A stretch of DNA of 64,000 nt. It comes from Alphaproteobacteria bacterium. GTDB taxonomy: Bacteria; Pseudomonadota; Alphaproteobacteria; Rhodobacterales; Rhodobacteraceae. The DNA is taken from assembly GCA_030424865.1 (NCBI GenBank), contig JAUHVR010000011.1, positions 1 through 64,000 of the forward strand, written 5' to 3'. The position numbers and the translations under genes are program-made. Below are positions 1-7,045 of the stretch, one piece after another. The notes under the pieces were generated by a model. The model made no database searches and was not told the DNA's origin. It saw only the letters and a list, made by a program, of their open reading frames with translations. Every line of letters starts with the position of its first letter. The stretch's first letter is position 1.

Positions 1-69
1 CTCCGTGACCTGCGCCACCGCGTCGATCTTGAACTCATCTGAGTAACGAATTTGCCCTGACATTTGCAT
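1..69 (-). CDS. IS3-family transposase OrfA, N-terminal fragment cut by the window edge
   Basis: The 23 codons visible read MQMSGQIRYSDEF followed by KIDAVAQVTE. This is the usual start of the small HTH_Tnp_1 protein (OrfA) of IS3-family elements, which binds the terminal repeats and is fused to OrfB by frameshifting to make the transposase. The rest lies outside the window, so I cannot tell whether the element is intact. An AAAGGA-like ribosome site lies just upstream of the ATG at 69. The neighbouring inverted-repeat-like end at 105-125 supports the assignment. Confidence 0.7.
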   Translation of the reverse strand, partial: MQMSGQIRYSDEFKIDAVAQVTE

Positions 70-104
70 CGTCCTTTGCTTCCAAAATTACCAAGCAAAG
101 CGTC

Positions 105-125
105 AACAAATCTAGGGGCACCTCA
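105..125. mobile_element. Probable outer end of the IS3-type element
   Basis: Read on the minus strand this stretch begins TGAGGTGCCCC, which fits the TGA..(C/G)..CCC termini of IS3 elements and lies about 35 bases upstream of the OrfA start, the expected place for the left end. The opposite end is outside the window, so neither the inverted repeat nor the target duplication can be confirmed. Confidence 0.5.
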
Positions 126-596
126 GATGTAAAATCTCTGAAATATTTCAACTATATTACTTCAGGAGTTTTCGGACTTCTTCCACCGAGACACCCAAAC
201 TTCTTGCCGCCTCTTCCAAGCTCAAGACACCAGCACGTGTCATGGAAAGTACCTGACGTTGGCGAGCTGTGGCTTTGAACTGAGAAGGTTCTAGATCATA
301 TTCTCCCACGTTTGAACTCAATCCTAAGGAAAACCCATTGGTGACCAACGGCGCGAACCACCGGCAAAACGTCCCGCCGGTGGCGTAGCCATTGGCCCGC
401 GACCCCAACTCCGCTGATCCGGCACAAGCTTGCCCAGCTGCGGCAAGGGACATGAGTGACCGTTCCAAAATGTGCTGACCGGGTGTTAACCATGCGATTG
501 CAGGACAGACGGGCGCGCTTTCGTCTTGCGCATGAAACTGGACGCTGCTTGGTAGGACGCTACCATGCTGTCCGCCGACCAGAGACGAAGAAGACC
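126..596. other. Sparse region between IS end and metal-transport genes
   Basis: Apart from the doubtful HTH ORF on the minus strand, no gene is supported here. Positions 126-180 are AT-rich compared with the flanks. The part just before 597 must hold the promoter and ribosome site of the DUF1007 gene (AAGAAGACC just before its ATG). Confidence 0.5.
157..459 (-). CDS. Possible small HTH protein or remnant
   Basis: A 100-codon ORF from an ATG at 459. Only the last 50 or so residues look like protein: a charged segment followed by a helix-turn-helix-like pattern (SLEEAARSLGVSVEEVRKLL). Base composition in this 3' half is lower in GC than in the neighbours. The start is uncertain; a GTG near 304 would leave only the HTH part. 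It lies between the IS end and a metal-transport operon transcribed the other way, so it may be what survives of a gene damaged by the insertion. I do not recognise a family. Confidence 0.3.
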   Translation of the reverse strand, partial: SLMSLAAAGQACAGSAELGSRANGYATGGTFCRWFAPLVTNGFSLGLSSNVGEYDLEPSQFKATARQRQVLSMTRAGVLSLEEAARSLGVSVEEVRKLLK

Positions 597-1307
597 ATGT
601 TGCCGCAACTGTCACCCGCGCCGAAAGGTGCACGCAAACGGAACAGACCTCTGCGCTGCAGGGGTAGATGGTCTGTTCTGGTGCTGGCAACGCTGGCACT
701 TGGCACACCGTCCACACAGGCGCATCCGCACGTCTTTGTCGACGGCGGGGTGGATTTGCGGTTTGGCCCGGACCGCCAGCTTGAGACCCTGGAGGTCACC
801 TGGATCTACGACACCTTCGAGACACTCTACATGCTGGCCGCGCATGGCATGGCGTTGAATGATCAGGGCACATTGGACGAAGCCGACCGGTTGGAGTTGG
901 TCAAACGGCTTAGCCAATGGCCCGAGGATTTTGACGGATCGGCGCATCTGACGGTCGATGGCGCGCCGGTCGCCCTGAAGTGGCCTTCGGCGCTGGACGT
1001 CCACATGATCGACGGGCGCCTGCAGTTGACCTTTGAGCGTGCTCTGCCGGTTCCGATGGACCCCACGGGAAAGAGCATCGACGTCGCCTTTTTCGAATCG
1101 ACCTATTTCTTTGACTTCACGATCACCAACGCGCCCAAGCTTCTGGGCACCGCACCGGATTGCGCCGTCGAACTGATCCCCTTTGACCCCGACAGTGGTG
1201 ACAAGGAACAGCTGCAACTGCTTGCGAAACTCGGCCGCGAGGAAACCCCCGAGACCGCGAATATCGGCGAAGCCTTTGCAGACAGGATCCTGGTGACATG
1301 CGCATAG
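597..1307 (+). CDS. DUF1007 family periplasmic protein, metal-export partner
   Basis: A 236-residue DUF1007 protein. The ATG at 597 was chosen because it follows a purine-rich ribosome site and gives a basic N-terminus, a hydrophobic stretch (LVLATLALGT) and a plausible signal cleavage before AHPHVFVD. That HPHVF motif right after the signal peptide is typical of the family and may bind metal. DUF1007 proteins are usually encoded beside NicO/RcnA-type exporters, as here: the next gene starts ten bases before this one stops. The role, probably handing nickel, cobalt or zinc to the exporter in the periplasm, is inferred from that pairing. Confidence 0.85.
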   Translation: MLPQLSPAPKGARKRNRPLRCRGRWSVLVLATLALGTPSTQAHPHVFVDGGVDLRFGPDRQLETLEVTWIYDTFETLYMLAAHGMALNDQGTLDEADRLELVKRLSQWPEDFDGSAHLTVDGAPVALKWPSALDVHMIDGRLQLTFERALPVPMDPTGKSIDVAFFESTYFFDFTITNAPKLLGTAPDCAVELIPFDPDSGDKEQLQLLAKLGREETPETANIGEAFADRILVTCA

Positions 1308-2182
1308 CAGCAACGCTGGGGCTGGTGCTGGTCATTGGCGTGGCGGCGTACCTCGTATTCGATTTCGATGGTGTCGCGCAGTGGGCCGCACAGGAGCAAC
1401 GCAGGGTTCAGAACGCCATGGCGACAGCCATCCGTGCCTTGCAACAGGGTCATCCCGGCGCACTGAGCGCGCTTTTGACGGCTGCGGCAGCCTACGGGTT
1501 CTTTCACGCTGTGGGTCCGGGACATGGCAAGGCCCTGATCGGCGGGGTTGGCCTTGGGTCATCGGTTTCGGCCACACGGTTGTTGGCGATCTCGGTGAGT
1601 TCCAGCCTTGCGCAGGCGGCCTGGGCCATCCTGCTGGTCTATGGCGGTTTCGCGCTTTTCGAGCTGTCGGCGCGGCGCATGACGGGTCTGGCCGAAGAGG
1701 TCCTGGCCCCGGCAAGCTATGTGGCCATTGCCCTGATCGGTCTGATCCTTGTGTGGCGGGGCGGGCGCCGGCTGGTGTCGGCGCGCAAAGGGCCCTCTGA
1801 TCACCATCATGATCACGACCATTGCGCGGGCCACAGCCACGGCCCCTCTGCGGATCAGGTCGAAAACCTGTCATCCTTGCGCGACACAATCGCCCTGATT
1901 GCCAGCATAGCAATCCGCCCATGCACCGGCGCCATCTTCCTGCTTGTGATTGCGTGGCAGATGGACCTGCACCTGGCGGGCGCGGCAGCGGCGGTGGTGA
2001 TGGGGTTGGGCACGGCGACGTTCACCAGCATGGTGGCGGTGTCCAGCGTCGCGGCGCGGACCATGGCGGTTGTGTCGGCGGACCGGTTCCACATGGTGTC
2101 CCAGATCCTGCCGGGGGTTCAGATCCTGGCTGGCGCTGCGGTGATCTGGATCAGCCTGACGCTGTTGTCCTACACGTTTTGA
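1298..2182 (+). CDS. NicO/RcnA-like nickel-cobalt transporter
   Basis: A 294-residue inner-membrane protein with about six hydrophobic segments. The GHGKALIGG stretch at about residues 75-83 follows the pattern of NicO-family transporters. A histidine- and aspartate-rich cytoplasmic loop (SDHHHDHDHCAGHSHG, about residues 167-182) is the usual metal-binding loop between membrane segments. It overlaps the DUF1007 gene by ten bases, implying translational coupling. RcnA-type proteins export nickel and cobalt; the metal here cannot be read from sequence. The 3' end overlaps the convergent amidase gene by 13 bases. No RcnR-like repressor is adjacent. Confidence 0.85.
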   Translation: MRIAATLGLVLVIGVAAYLVFDFDGVAQWAAQEQRRVQNAMATAIRALQQGHPGALSALLTAAAAYGFFHAVGPGHGKALIGGVGLGSSVSATRLLAISVSSSLAQAAWAILLVYGGFALFELSARRMTGLAEEVLAPASYVAIALIGLILVWRGGRRLVSARKGPSDHHHDHDHCAGHSHGPSADQVENLSSLRDTIALIASIAIRPCTGAIFLLVIAWQMDLHLAGAAAAVVMGLGTATFTSMVAVSSVAARTMAVVSADRFHMVSQILPGVQILAGAAVIWISLTLLSYTF

Positions 2183-3612
2183 CCCGCGCCTTCGCCGCGC
2201 AACTGCCATAGCTGGGTGCAGACCGGCGGGATCCGCGTCTCGATGGCCATCATGGCGTCGACGATCAGATCTTCGCGCCAGCGTTGCCCGGCGATCTGGA
2301 TGCCGATGGGCTGTGGTCCCAAGGGCAGATCCGCCACATGCGTCGGCATGTTACCCGCAGGCAGACCAGTGAAGTTCATGATGAACGACCAATGAGAGCG
2401 CCCAAGCGCCTCGCGCGCGCCCTCCAGCCCTTCGGCATCACGGCCGGCGGTAAAGAAGGGCGTCAGCAAAAAGGGTGTCAGAACAAGCGGGTAGTCCTGC
2501 ATGAACAGCGACCACTGACGGGCATAGTGGCTGCGCTGCGCCAGCATCTCCAGCTCTTCGACCCCTTCGTAGGGCGGAAACTCGGTATAGTAGGTGTCGA
2601 AGATCGCGTTCAGCTGCTCTGATCCAAAGCGTCGGATGTCCTTGCCCAGCAGGGCTTTGACCTCGCCCAGCAGGGTGCGATACCCCACCTCGCCGGTTTC
2701 GCGCGCCAGAGGTGGTTCCACCTCTTCGACGGCATAACCGGCATCTGACAGGGCCGAGGCCGCCTTGTCGAGCGCGGTCGCCACCTCGGGGTGCAGGCCA
2801 AAGCCGAAGTCATCACGCGTGACCGCAACCCGGATCGGGCCGTCCATTGGCGCGCCGCGCCAGGGCAAAGGCGCGTGGAAGGGGTCACGGGCGTCGGGCG
2901 CGATCAAAGCGGGCATCGAGGTATGCAGGTCCGCCGCGTTGCGGGTGATCAGCCCCTGCACCGACATCGACTGCGCCAGAAGCCCGCGTTCAGCATGCTG
3001 GCTTGGGTTCCAGGCGGGCACACGGCCGAGGCCAGGCTTGACCGTCACCGCGCCATTGGCCGAGGCCGGAAAGCGCAGCGATCCGCCGATGTCGTTGCCA
3101 TGCGCCAAGGCCCCGATCCCGGCCATGACCGCCGAGCCCGCGCCGCCGGACGACCCCCCCGCCGACAGATGCCGGCCCCAGGGGTTGTACGTCCGCCCGA
3201 ACAAAGGGTTGTCGGTGTCGGCGCGGAAGGAAAACTCGGGCGTGTTGGTGCGCCCGATGATCACCGCACCCGCCGCCTTGAGGTTGCGGACCACCGGCGC
3301 GTCATCGGGCGCGATCAGCTCCTTGAACGCCACAACCCCGTTGCTGGTGGCATGGCCCTTCTGGTCGACGTTGATCTTGATCGTCACCGGCACGCCATGC
3401 AGCGGGCCTTTGGGGGCCTGGCTGGCGTCAAGCTCTGCCGCCTGCGTCCGCGCCGCATCGTCAAGCCGTTCGACCACGGCGTTCAGCTCGGGGTTCGCCG
3501 CCTCCATCCGCGCCAGCGCGGCCTCGGTCACCTCGGATGCCGAGACCGTGCCCTCATGCGTTGCAGAGGCAATCTCTGTCGCGCTCCATTGCCACAATGG
3601 TGTGTTCGGCAT
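2170..3612 (-). CDS. Amidase-signature enzyme
   Basis: A 480-residue amidase-signature hydrolase, probably cytoplasmic, cleaving an unidentified amide. The catalytic triad is visible: Lys79 in GVPVTIK, the cis-Ser154 in AGGSSGG, and the nucleophile Ser178 in DIGGSLRFPA. The spacing of 24 between the two serines matches the family. The ATG at 3612 was preferred over the longer frame because homology-like sequence begins there (MPNTPLWQWSA). The substrate cannot be deduced; amidases of this length act on indoleacetamide, nicotinamide, or aliphatic and aryl amides. It lies 129 bases downstream of betC, with a strong hairpin between them, so it is probably transcribed separately. Confidence 0.88.
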   Translation of the reverse strand: MPNTPLWQWSATEIASATHEGTVSASEVTEAALARMEAANPELNAVVERLDDAARTQAAELDASQAPKGPLHGVPVTIKINVDQKGHATSNGVVAFKELIAPDDAPVVRNLKAAGAVIIGRTNTPEFSFRADTDNPLFGRTYNPWGRHLSAGGSSGGAGSAVMAGIGALAHGNDIGGSLRFPASANGAVTVKPGLGRVPAWNPSQHAERGLLAQSMSVQGLITRNAADLHTSMPALIAPDARDPFHAPLPWRGAPMDGPIRVAVTRDDFGFGLHPEVATALDKAASALSDAGYAVEEVEPPLARETGEVGYRTLLGEVKALLGKDIRRFGSEQLNAIFDTYYTEFPPYEGVEELEMLAQRSHYARQWSLFMQDYPLVLTPFLLTPFFTAGRDAEGLEGAREALGRSHWSFIMNFTGLPAGNMPTHVADLPLGPQPIGIQIAGQRWREDLIVDAMMAIETRIPPVCTQLWQLRGEGAGQNV

Positions 3613-3691
3613 GACTGACCCCCTGAAACCACGCAGTGACAGGGGCTGACCTGCAGATCCTGTCTCGACCTTTGAAACCTTGCAACGATGC

Positions 3692-3726
3692 CCTTGGAAC
3701 GCAAGGAGAATTCGCGCGTTCCAAGG
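3692..3726 (-). terminator. Hairpin downstream of betC
   Basis: Perfect 11-base arms (CCTTGGAACGC / GCGTTCCAAGG) around a 13-base loop, starting 15 bases after the betC stop. A second pairing is possible between GAAACCTTG at about 3674 and CAAGGTTTC at 3722-3730, so the transcript could fold two ways. There is no clear U tract. Confidence 0.5.
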
Positions 3727-3741
3727 TTTCATTATGTCGGT

Positions 3742-5277
3742 TTATGCCCCCTCGTCCGGCACCGGTGGATAGCGATAGCGCGCGGCGGCGACGGTCCAGT
3801 CCATGTGATTGCGCACATATTGCTGGCTGGCGTCCGAGGGTGGGTTGTAATCCCAGGGCTCGCTGGCCCCAGCCTCCATTGCGGCATGCAGGGCGTGGCG
3901 TGACCGTTGTGTTGCGATGATGTCATCGCGCAGGGCGGCGCTGTCCCAGAGCCGCGCCACCTCTGCCGCAAAGGCCTCGGCGATCTCGGCATAGGCCGGG
4001 TCCGCGGCCAGATTGACGTGCTCATTCGGATCGGCGCTCAGGTCATAAAGCTGCGCCGGATCGCTGTCGCAGTGGATGTACTTCAGGGTCCCGCGCCGGA
4101 TCATGAAGACCGGATGATCCGCCATTTCGGCGCAGTATTCGGCGATCGCTTCGTCGACCGGATCCGCCTCGCCGCGCGCCAGAGGCATCAGGCTGCGGCC
4201 ATCGATCGGGTCCCCGACCATCGAGGCATCGCCGCCACCGATCTCGAGGAAGGTTGGCAGCAGATCCACCAGTGACACGGCGTTTTCCGCCACACCGGTT
4301 GCGACCCCCGGCCCCGCCATGACCAGCGGCACCCGCGCCGAATGTTCAAAGAAGGTCATCTTGTACCACAACCCCCTCTCGCCCAGCATGTCGCCGTGAT
4401 CCGAGGTGACAACGATGATCGTGTTGTCCAGTTCTCCGATCTCGTCCAGCGTCCGGACCAGCTCGCCGATCTTGCTGTCGAAGTAGCTGACGTTGGCCAG
4501 ATAGGCGCGGCGGGCGCAGCGCACCTCTTCTTCGGTCAGGGGCACGGTCGAGGCTTCGATCCCGTCCATCACGCGGCGGGCAAAGGGGTCCAGGTCCTCG
4601 AGCGGTGGAACGAACTCGGGCAGATCGATGTCCTCGTCCGCGTACAAGTCCCACCATTCGGGCCGGGCAACATAGGGGTCATGCGGGTGGATGAAGCTGG
4701 CCACCATGGCAAAAGGCGCGGTCGCCCCCTGCGCCTTGTCGCGGGCCACGTTGAACAGCCACCGGCGGGCGGCAAAACCGACCTCGTCGTCATAGTCGAT
4801 CTGAAAGGTCGCCTGGGCCACGCCGCTTTCCTTGACGGTCTGCATGTTGTGGTACCACTTGTCGATCCTCTGGCCCGGTGCCTCCCAGTTGGGGGTCCAG
4901 GCAAAATCGGAGGGGTAGATGTCGGTGGTCACGCGGTCCTCGAAACCGTGCATCTGGTCGGGGCCGACAAAGTGCATCTTGCCCGATAGGCAGGTGCGAT
5001 AGCCCAGCGCCTTGAGGTAATGCGCGAAAGTCGGGACCGAGGCGCGGAACTCGGACGCGTTGTCATAGGCGGCGATCCGGCTGATCCTTTGGCCGGACAT
5101 GAAGGAAAACCGCGAAGGCGCGCAAAGCGGCGAGTTGCAATAGGCCGCATCAAAGCGCATGCCGCGCGCGGCAAGGGCATCAAGGTGGGGTGTCTTGGCG
5201 ACGGGGTGGCCATAGGCGCCGGTGAACTGCGGCGCAAGCTGATCGGCCATGATCACTAGGATATTGGGTTTTTGCAT
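3742..5277 (-). CDS. betC: Choline-sulfatase
   Basis: A 511-residue sulfatase hydrolysing choline-O-sulfate to choline and sulfate, supplying choline for glycine betaine and sulfur. The N-terminus (KPNILVIMADQ) carries the metal-binding aspartate. CAPSR at about residues 53-57 holds the cysteine converted to formylglycine. SDHGDMLGERGLWYK is the second metal and active-site segment. The stretch HGFEDRVTTDIYPSDF separates choline-sulfatases from other arylsulfatases. AAAGGA seven bases before the ATG at 5277 fixes the start. The usual partners betI, betB and betA are not in this window. Confidence 0.92.
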   Translation of the reverse strand: MQKPNILVIMADQLAPQFTGAYGHPVAKTPHLDALAARGMRFDAAYCNSPLCAPSRFSFMSGQRISRIAAYDNASEFRASVPTFAHYLKALGYRTCLSGKMHFVGPDQMHGFEDRVTTDIYPSDFAWTPNWEAPGQRIDKWYHNMQTVKESGVAQATFQIDYDDEVGFAARRWLFNVARDKAQGATAPFAMVASFIHPHDPYVARPEWWDLYADEDIDLPEFVPPLEDLDPFARRVMDGIEASTVPLTEEEVRCARRAYLANVSYFDSKIGELVRTLDEIGELDNTIIVVTSDHGDMLGERGLWYKMTFFEHSARVPLVMAGPGVATGVAENAVSLVDLLPTFLEIGGGDASMVGDPIDGRSLMPLARGEADPVDEAIAEYCAEMADHPVFMIRRGTLKYIHCDSDPAQLYDLSADPNEHVNLAADPAYAEIAEAFAAEVARLWDSAALRDDIIATQRSRHALHAAMEAGASEPWDYNPPSDASQQYVRNHMDWTVAAARYRYPPVPDEGA

Positions 5278-5551
5278 GAGACTGTCCTTTGAATTTCGGG
5301 ATACGGAATTCAAAGTCAGCCGGGCGGCGGCTGGAAATGCATGACCTTGACGTGAACGCGTCTCATAGGACTCGCACTAGCACGGATGCGCCGATCCGAC
5401 CTACAAAAATGATCCGGGCGGTCGAATAAAGCGACAAGGTCATCGCCTGCGGGTCGATGGCATTTTCGGGCCACTGCCAAAACTGCCTCGGGTCCAAGTC
5501 AGCGCTGTGCCCGGGGACTGACGGTTGCGCGGGCACAAGTGGGCGTTCTCG
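5278..5551. other. Intergenic region upstream of betC
   Basis: About 270 bases with no supportable gene. It must contain the betC promoter and the 3' end of the EF-hand gene transcript. I could not pick out a convincing -35/-10 pair or a BetI-type operator by eye. Confidence 0.4.
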
Positions 5552-5857
5552 TTAGTTCCCAGCCTGATAATCATCGTCGGCCGCGCGCATCTCTTCGGGG
5601 CTGGCAAACCCGTCGCCGTTCTGGTCGACGATGCCAAAGGCGTAACCATAAGCCCCAAACAGGCGGATGTTCCGGGCCGTGGGCTGGCCGGCGGCGGCCA
5701 TGGCGCGGACAAAGACCTTGAATTCGCCGCGGGTCAGCAGCCCGTCGCGGTTCTGGTCTGCCTGCACAAAGGCATCGACTTCGTCCGTGCTGGCCTCAAA
5801 GGCCAAGGCCCCCTGCGCAAGCAGCAGGCTTGCGGCGAAAAAAGCTCGGAACGTCAT
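5552..5857 (-). CDS. Secreted EF-hand calcium-binding protein
   Basis: A 101-residue exported protein. An N-terminal signal (FRAFFAASLLLAQGALA) precedes two canonical EF-hand loops: DQNRDGLLTRGE at about residues 34-45 and DQNGDGFASPEE at about 78-89, each with the 1,3,5,7,9,12 ligand pattern. It probably binds calcium in the periplasm or outside the cell. The ATG at 5857 overlaps the stop of the preceding gene as ATGA, so the two are translationally coupled and may act together. No enzymatic domain is present. Confidence 0.75.
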   Translation of the reverse strand: MTFRAFFAASLLLAQGALAFEASTDEVDAFVQADQNRDGLLTRGEFKVFVRAMAAAGQPTARNIRLFGAYGYAFGIVDQNGDGFASPEEMRAADDDYQAGN

Positions 5858-6276
5858 GGCTTGGGTGCCTCTTGCTGCCAGTCGATCCACAGAGTGTTCC
5901 CGGTTTTTCCGCGCAGATCAAACCCGGCTTGCACGCGGGGGTGAAAAACGCCATCCGCCCCCTGCCCCCACAGCGTCAACCGCAGCGGAACCGGGGCCAG
6001 GGGTTTGCAGGTGACCTCTCCGGGCAAAGCGAACAGGTCTGGCTCGTCCGTCCCCCGCCCCAGGGCCTTGGGCCAAAGCTGCCCCGCAGGCACCGATAGG
6101 CAGGTCATCACCACGTCAGGTTGCGTGCCCTGCCCCAAAAGGCTGTGCACCCGGTCGCCATGGATGCTGTAGAAGGTCCGGGCGCTGCTGACGTCCAAGG
6201 GCGCAAGGGGCGTGGCGTTTTCCGCCCAGGCCGCCCCCGACAGGACGAGGGCCAAAAAAGAAACAAGTTTTCGCAT
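5854..6276 (-). CDS. Hypothetical secreted protein coupled to the EF-hand protein
   Basis: A 140-residue protein with a clean signal peptide (KLVSFLALVLSGAAWA). The mature part contains two cysteines (MTCLSV and VTCKPL) that could form a disulfide, and a C-terminal region suggestive of a small beta-rich periplasmic domain. The ATG at 6276 was chosen over the upstream one because it starts the signal peptide and follows an AAGGAG-like site. The stop overlaps the EF-hand start (ATGA). I do not recognise the family. Confidence 0.6.
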   Translation of the reverse strand: MRKLVSFLALVLSGAAWAENATPLAPLDVSSARTFYSIHGDRVHSLLGQGTQPDVVMTCLSVPAGQLWPKALGRGTDEPDLFALPGEVTCKPLAPVPLRLTLWGQGADGVFHPRVQAGFDLRGKTGNTLWIDWQQEAPKP

Positions 6277-6358
6277 GCGCAACGGCTCCTTGGTGTCGTT
6301 CCCAAAGGATGCCCGCATGCGAGACGGGGCGCGATGGGGTCAGTGCCCCATATGGCGG

Positions 6359-7015
6359 CTAAAGTTCGGCGGTCGGATCGATCAGCCCGTCGCGCAGGGC
6401 AACCGCCATCAACTGCGGGACCGAATGCACATCCAGCTTGCGCATCATGCTGGTGCGGTGCTTGTCGACGGTCTTGGGCGAAATGCCCAGACTGTCCGCC
6501 ATTTCCTTGTTGCTGCGCCCCGCCAGGATCATGTTCAGGATCTGCCGCTCACGCCCGGTCAACACCTCTTGTTCCGGCCGATCACGCAGAATTTCGACGA
6601 ACGAGGCCGCGATATGGCGCTGACCCCGCAGGATGCCCGGCAGCCGGGCATAAAGCTCGTCATTGCTGTCACCCTTGGAAAACAGACCGTCGATGCCGCT
6701 GTCGACCAGGCCGCCCACAAGTCCAGGTGCCGAGATGCCTGTCAGCACGACGATCCGCGTGTCAGGCGACCAGCGGCGCACCTCTTCGATGACCTCTGCC
6801 CCCCCGGCACGCGGCATTTGCACGTCAAGCAGCAGCAGCGCGGGCTTGTGTTGACGCACCAGGCTGATCGCCTCCAGACCGTCTTCGGCCTCGGCCAGAA
6901 CCGGGATGCCGTCCTCTTCGATCAGGCCGGGACGCTCCAGCGCCTCGCGCAGGCCAGCACGGACTATTGCGTGATCATCCGCGATGACGGCATTGTAGCG
7001 GGCATTGGACGCCAT
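6359..7015 (-). CDS. LuxR/NarL-type response regulator
   Basis: A 218-residue two-domain regulator. The receiver domain (about 1-125) has the acidic pair in VIADDHAIVRAG, phospho-acceptor Asp64 in LLLLDVQMPRAGG, the threonine of VVLTG and the lysine of FSKGDS. The C-terminal LuxR DNA-binding domain (about 150-212) includes LTGRERQILNMILAGRSNKEMADSLG and TVDKHRTSMMRKL. It is transcribed divergently from the histidine kinase starting 30 bases away, its likely phosphodonor. Targets are unknown; the shared 30-base region may be autoregulated. Confidence 0.9.
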   Translation of the reverse strand: MASNARYNAVIADDHAIVRAGLREALERPGLIEEDGIPVLAEAEDGLEAISLVRQHKPALLLLDVQMPRAGGAEVIEEVRRWSPDTRIVVLTGISAPGLVGGLVDSGIDGLFSKGDSNDELYARLPGILRGQRHIAASFVEILRDRPEQEVLTGRERQILNMILAGRSNKEMADSLGISPKTVDKHRTSMMRKLDVHSVPQLMAVALRDGLIDPTAEL

Positions 7016-7045
7016 TTCTCTTGTTCCCCCGGAGTTTTCACCTGC

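Noticed and set aside
6212-7045. Open frame extending the 7TM-DISM kinase 278 codons upstream
   Set aside because: The extension is antisense to the response regulator and has no domain. The signal peptide and ribosome site place the start at 7046.
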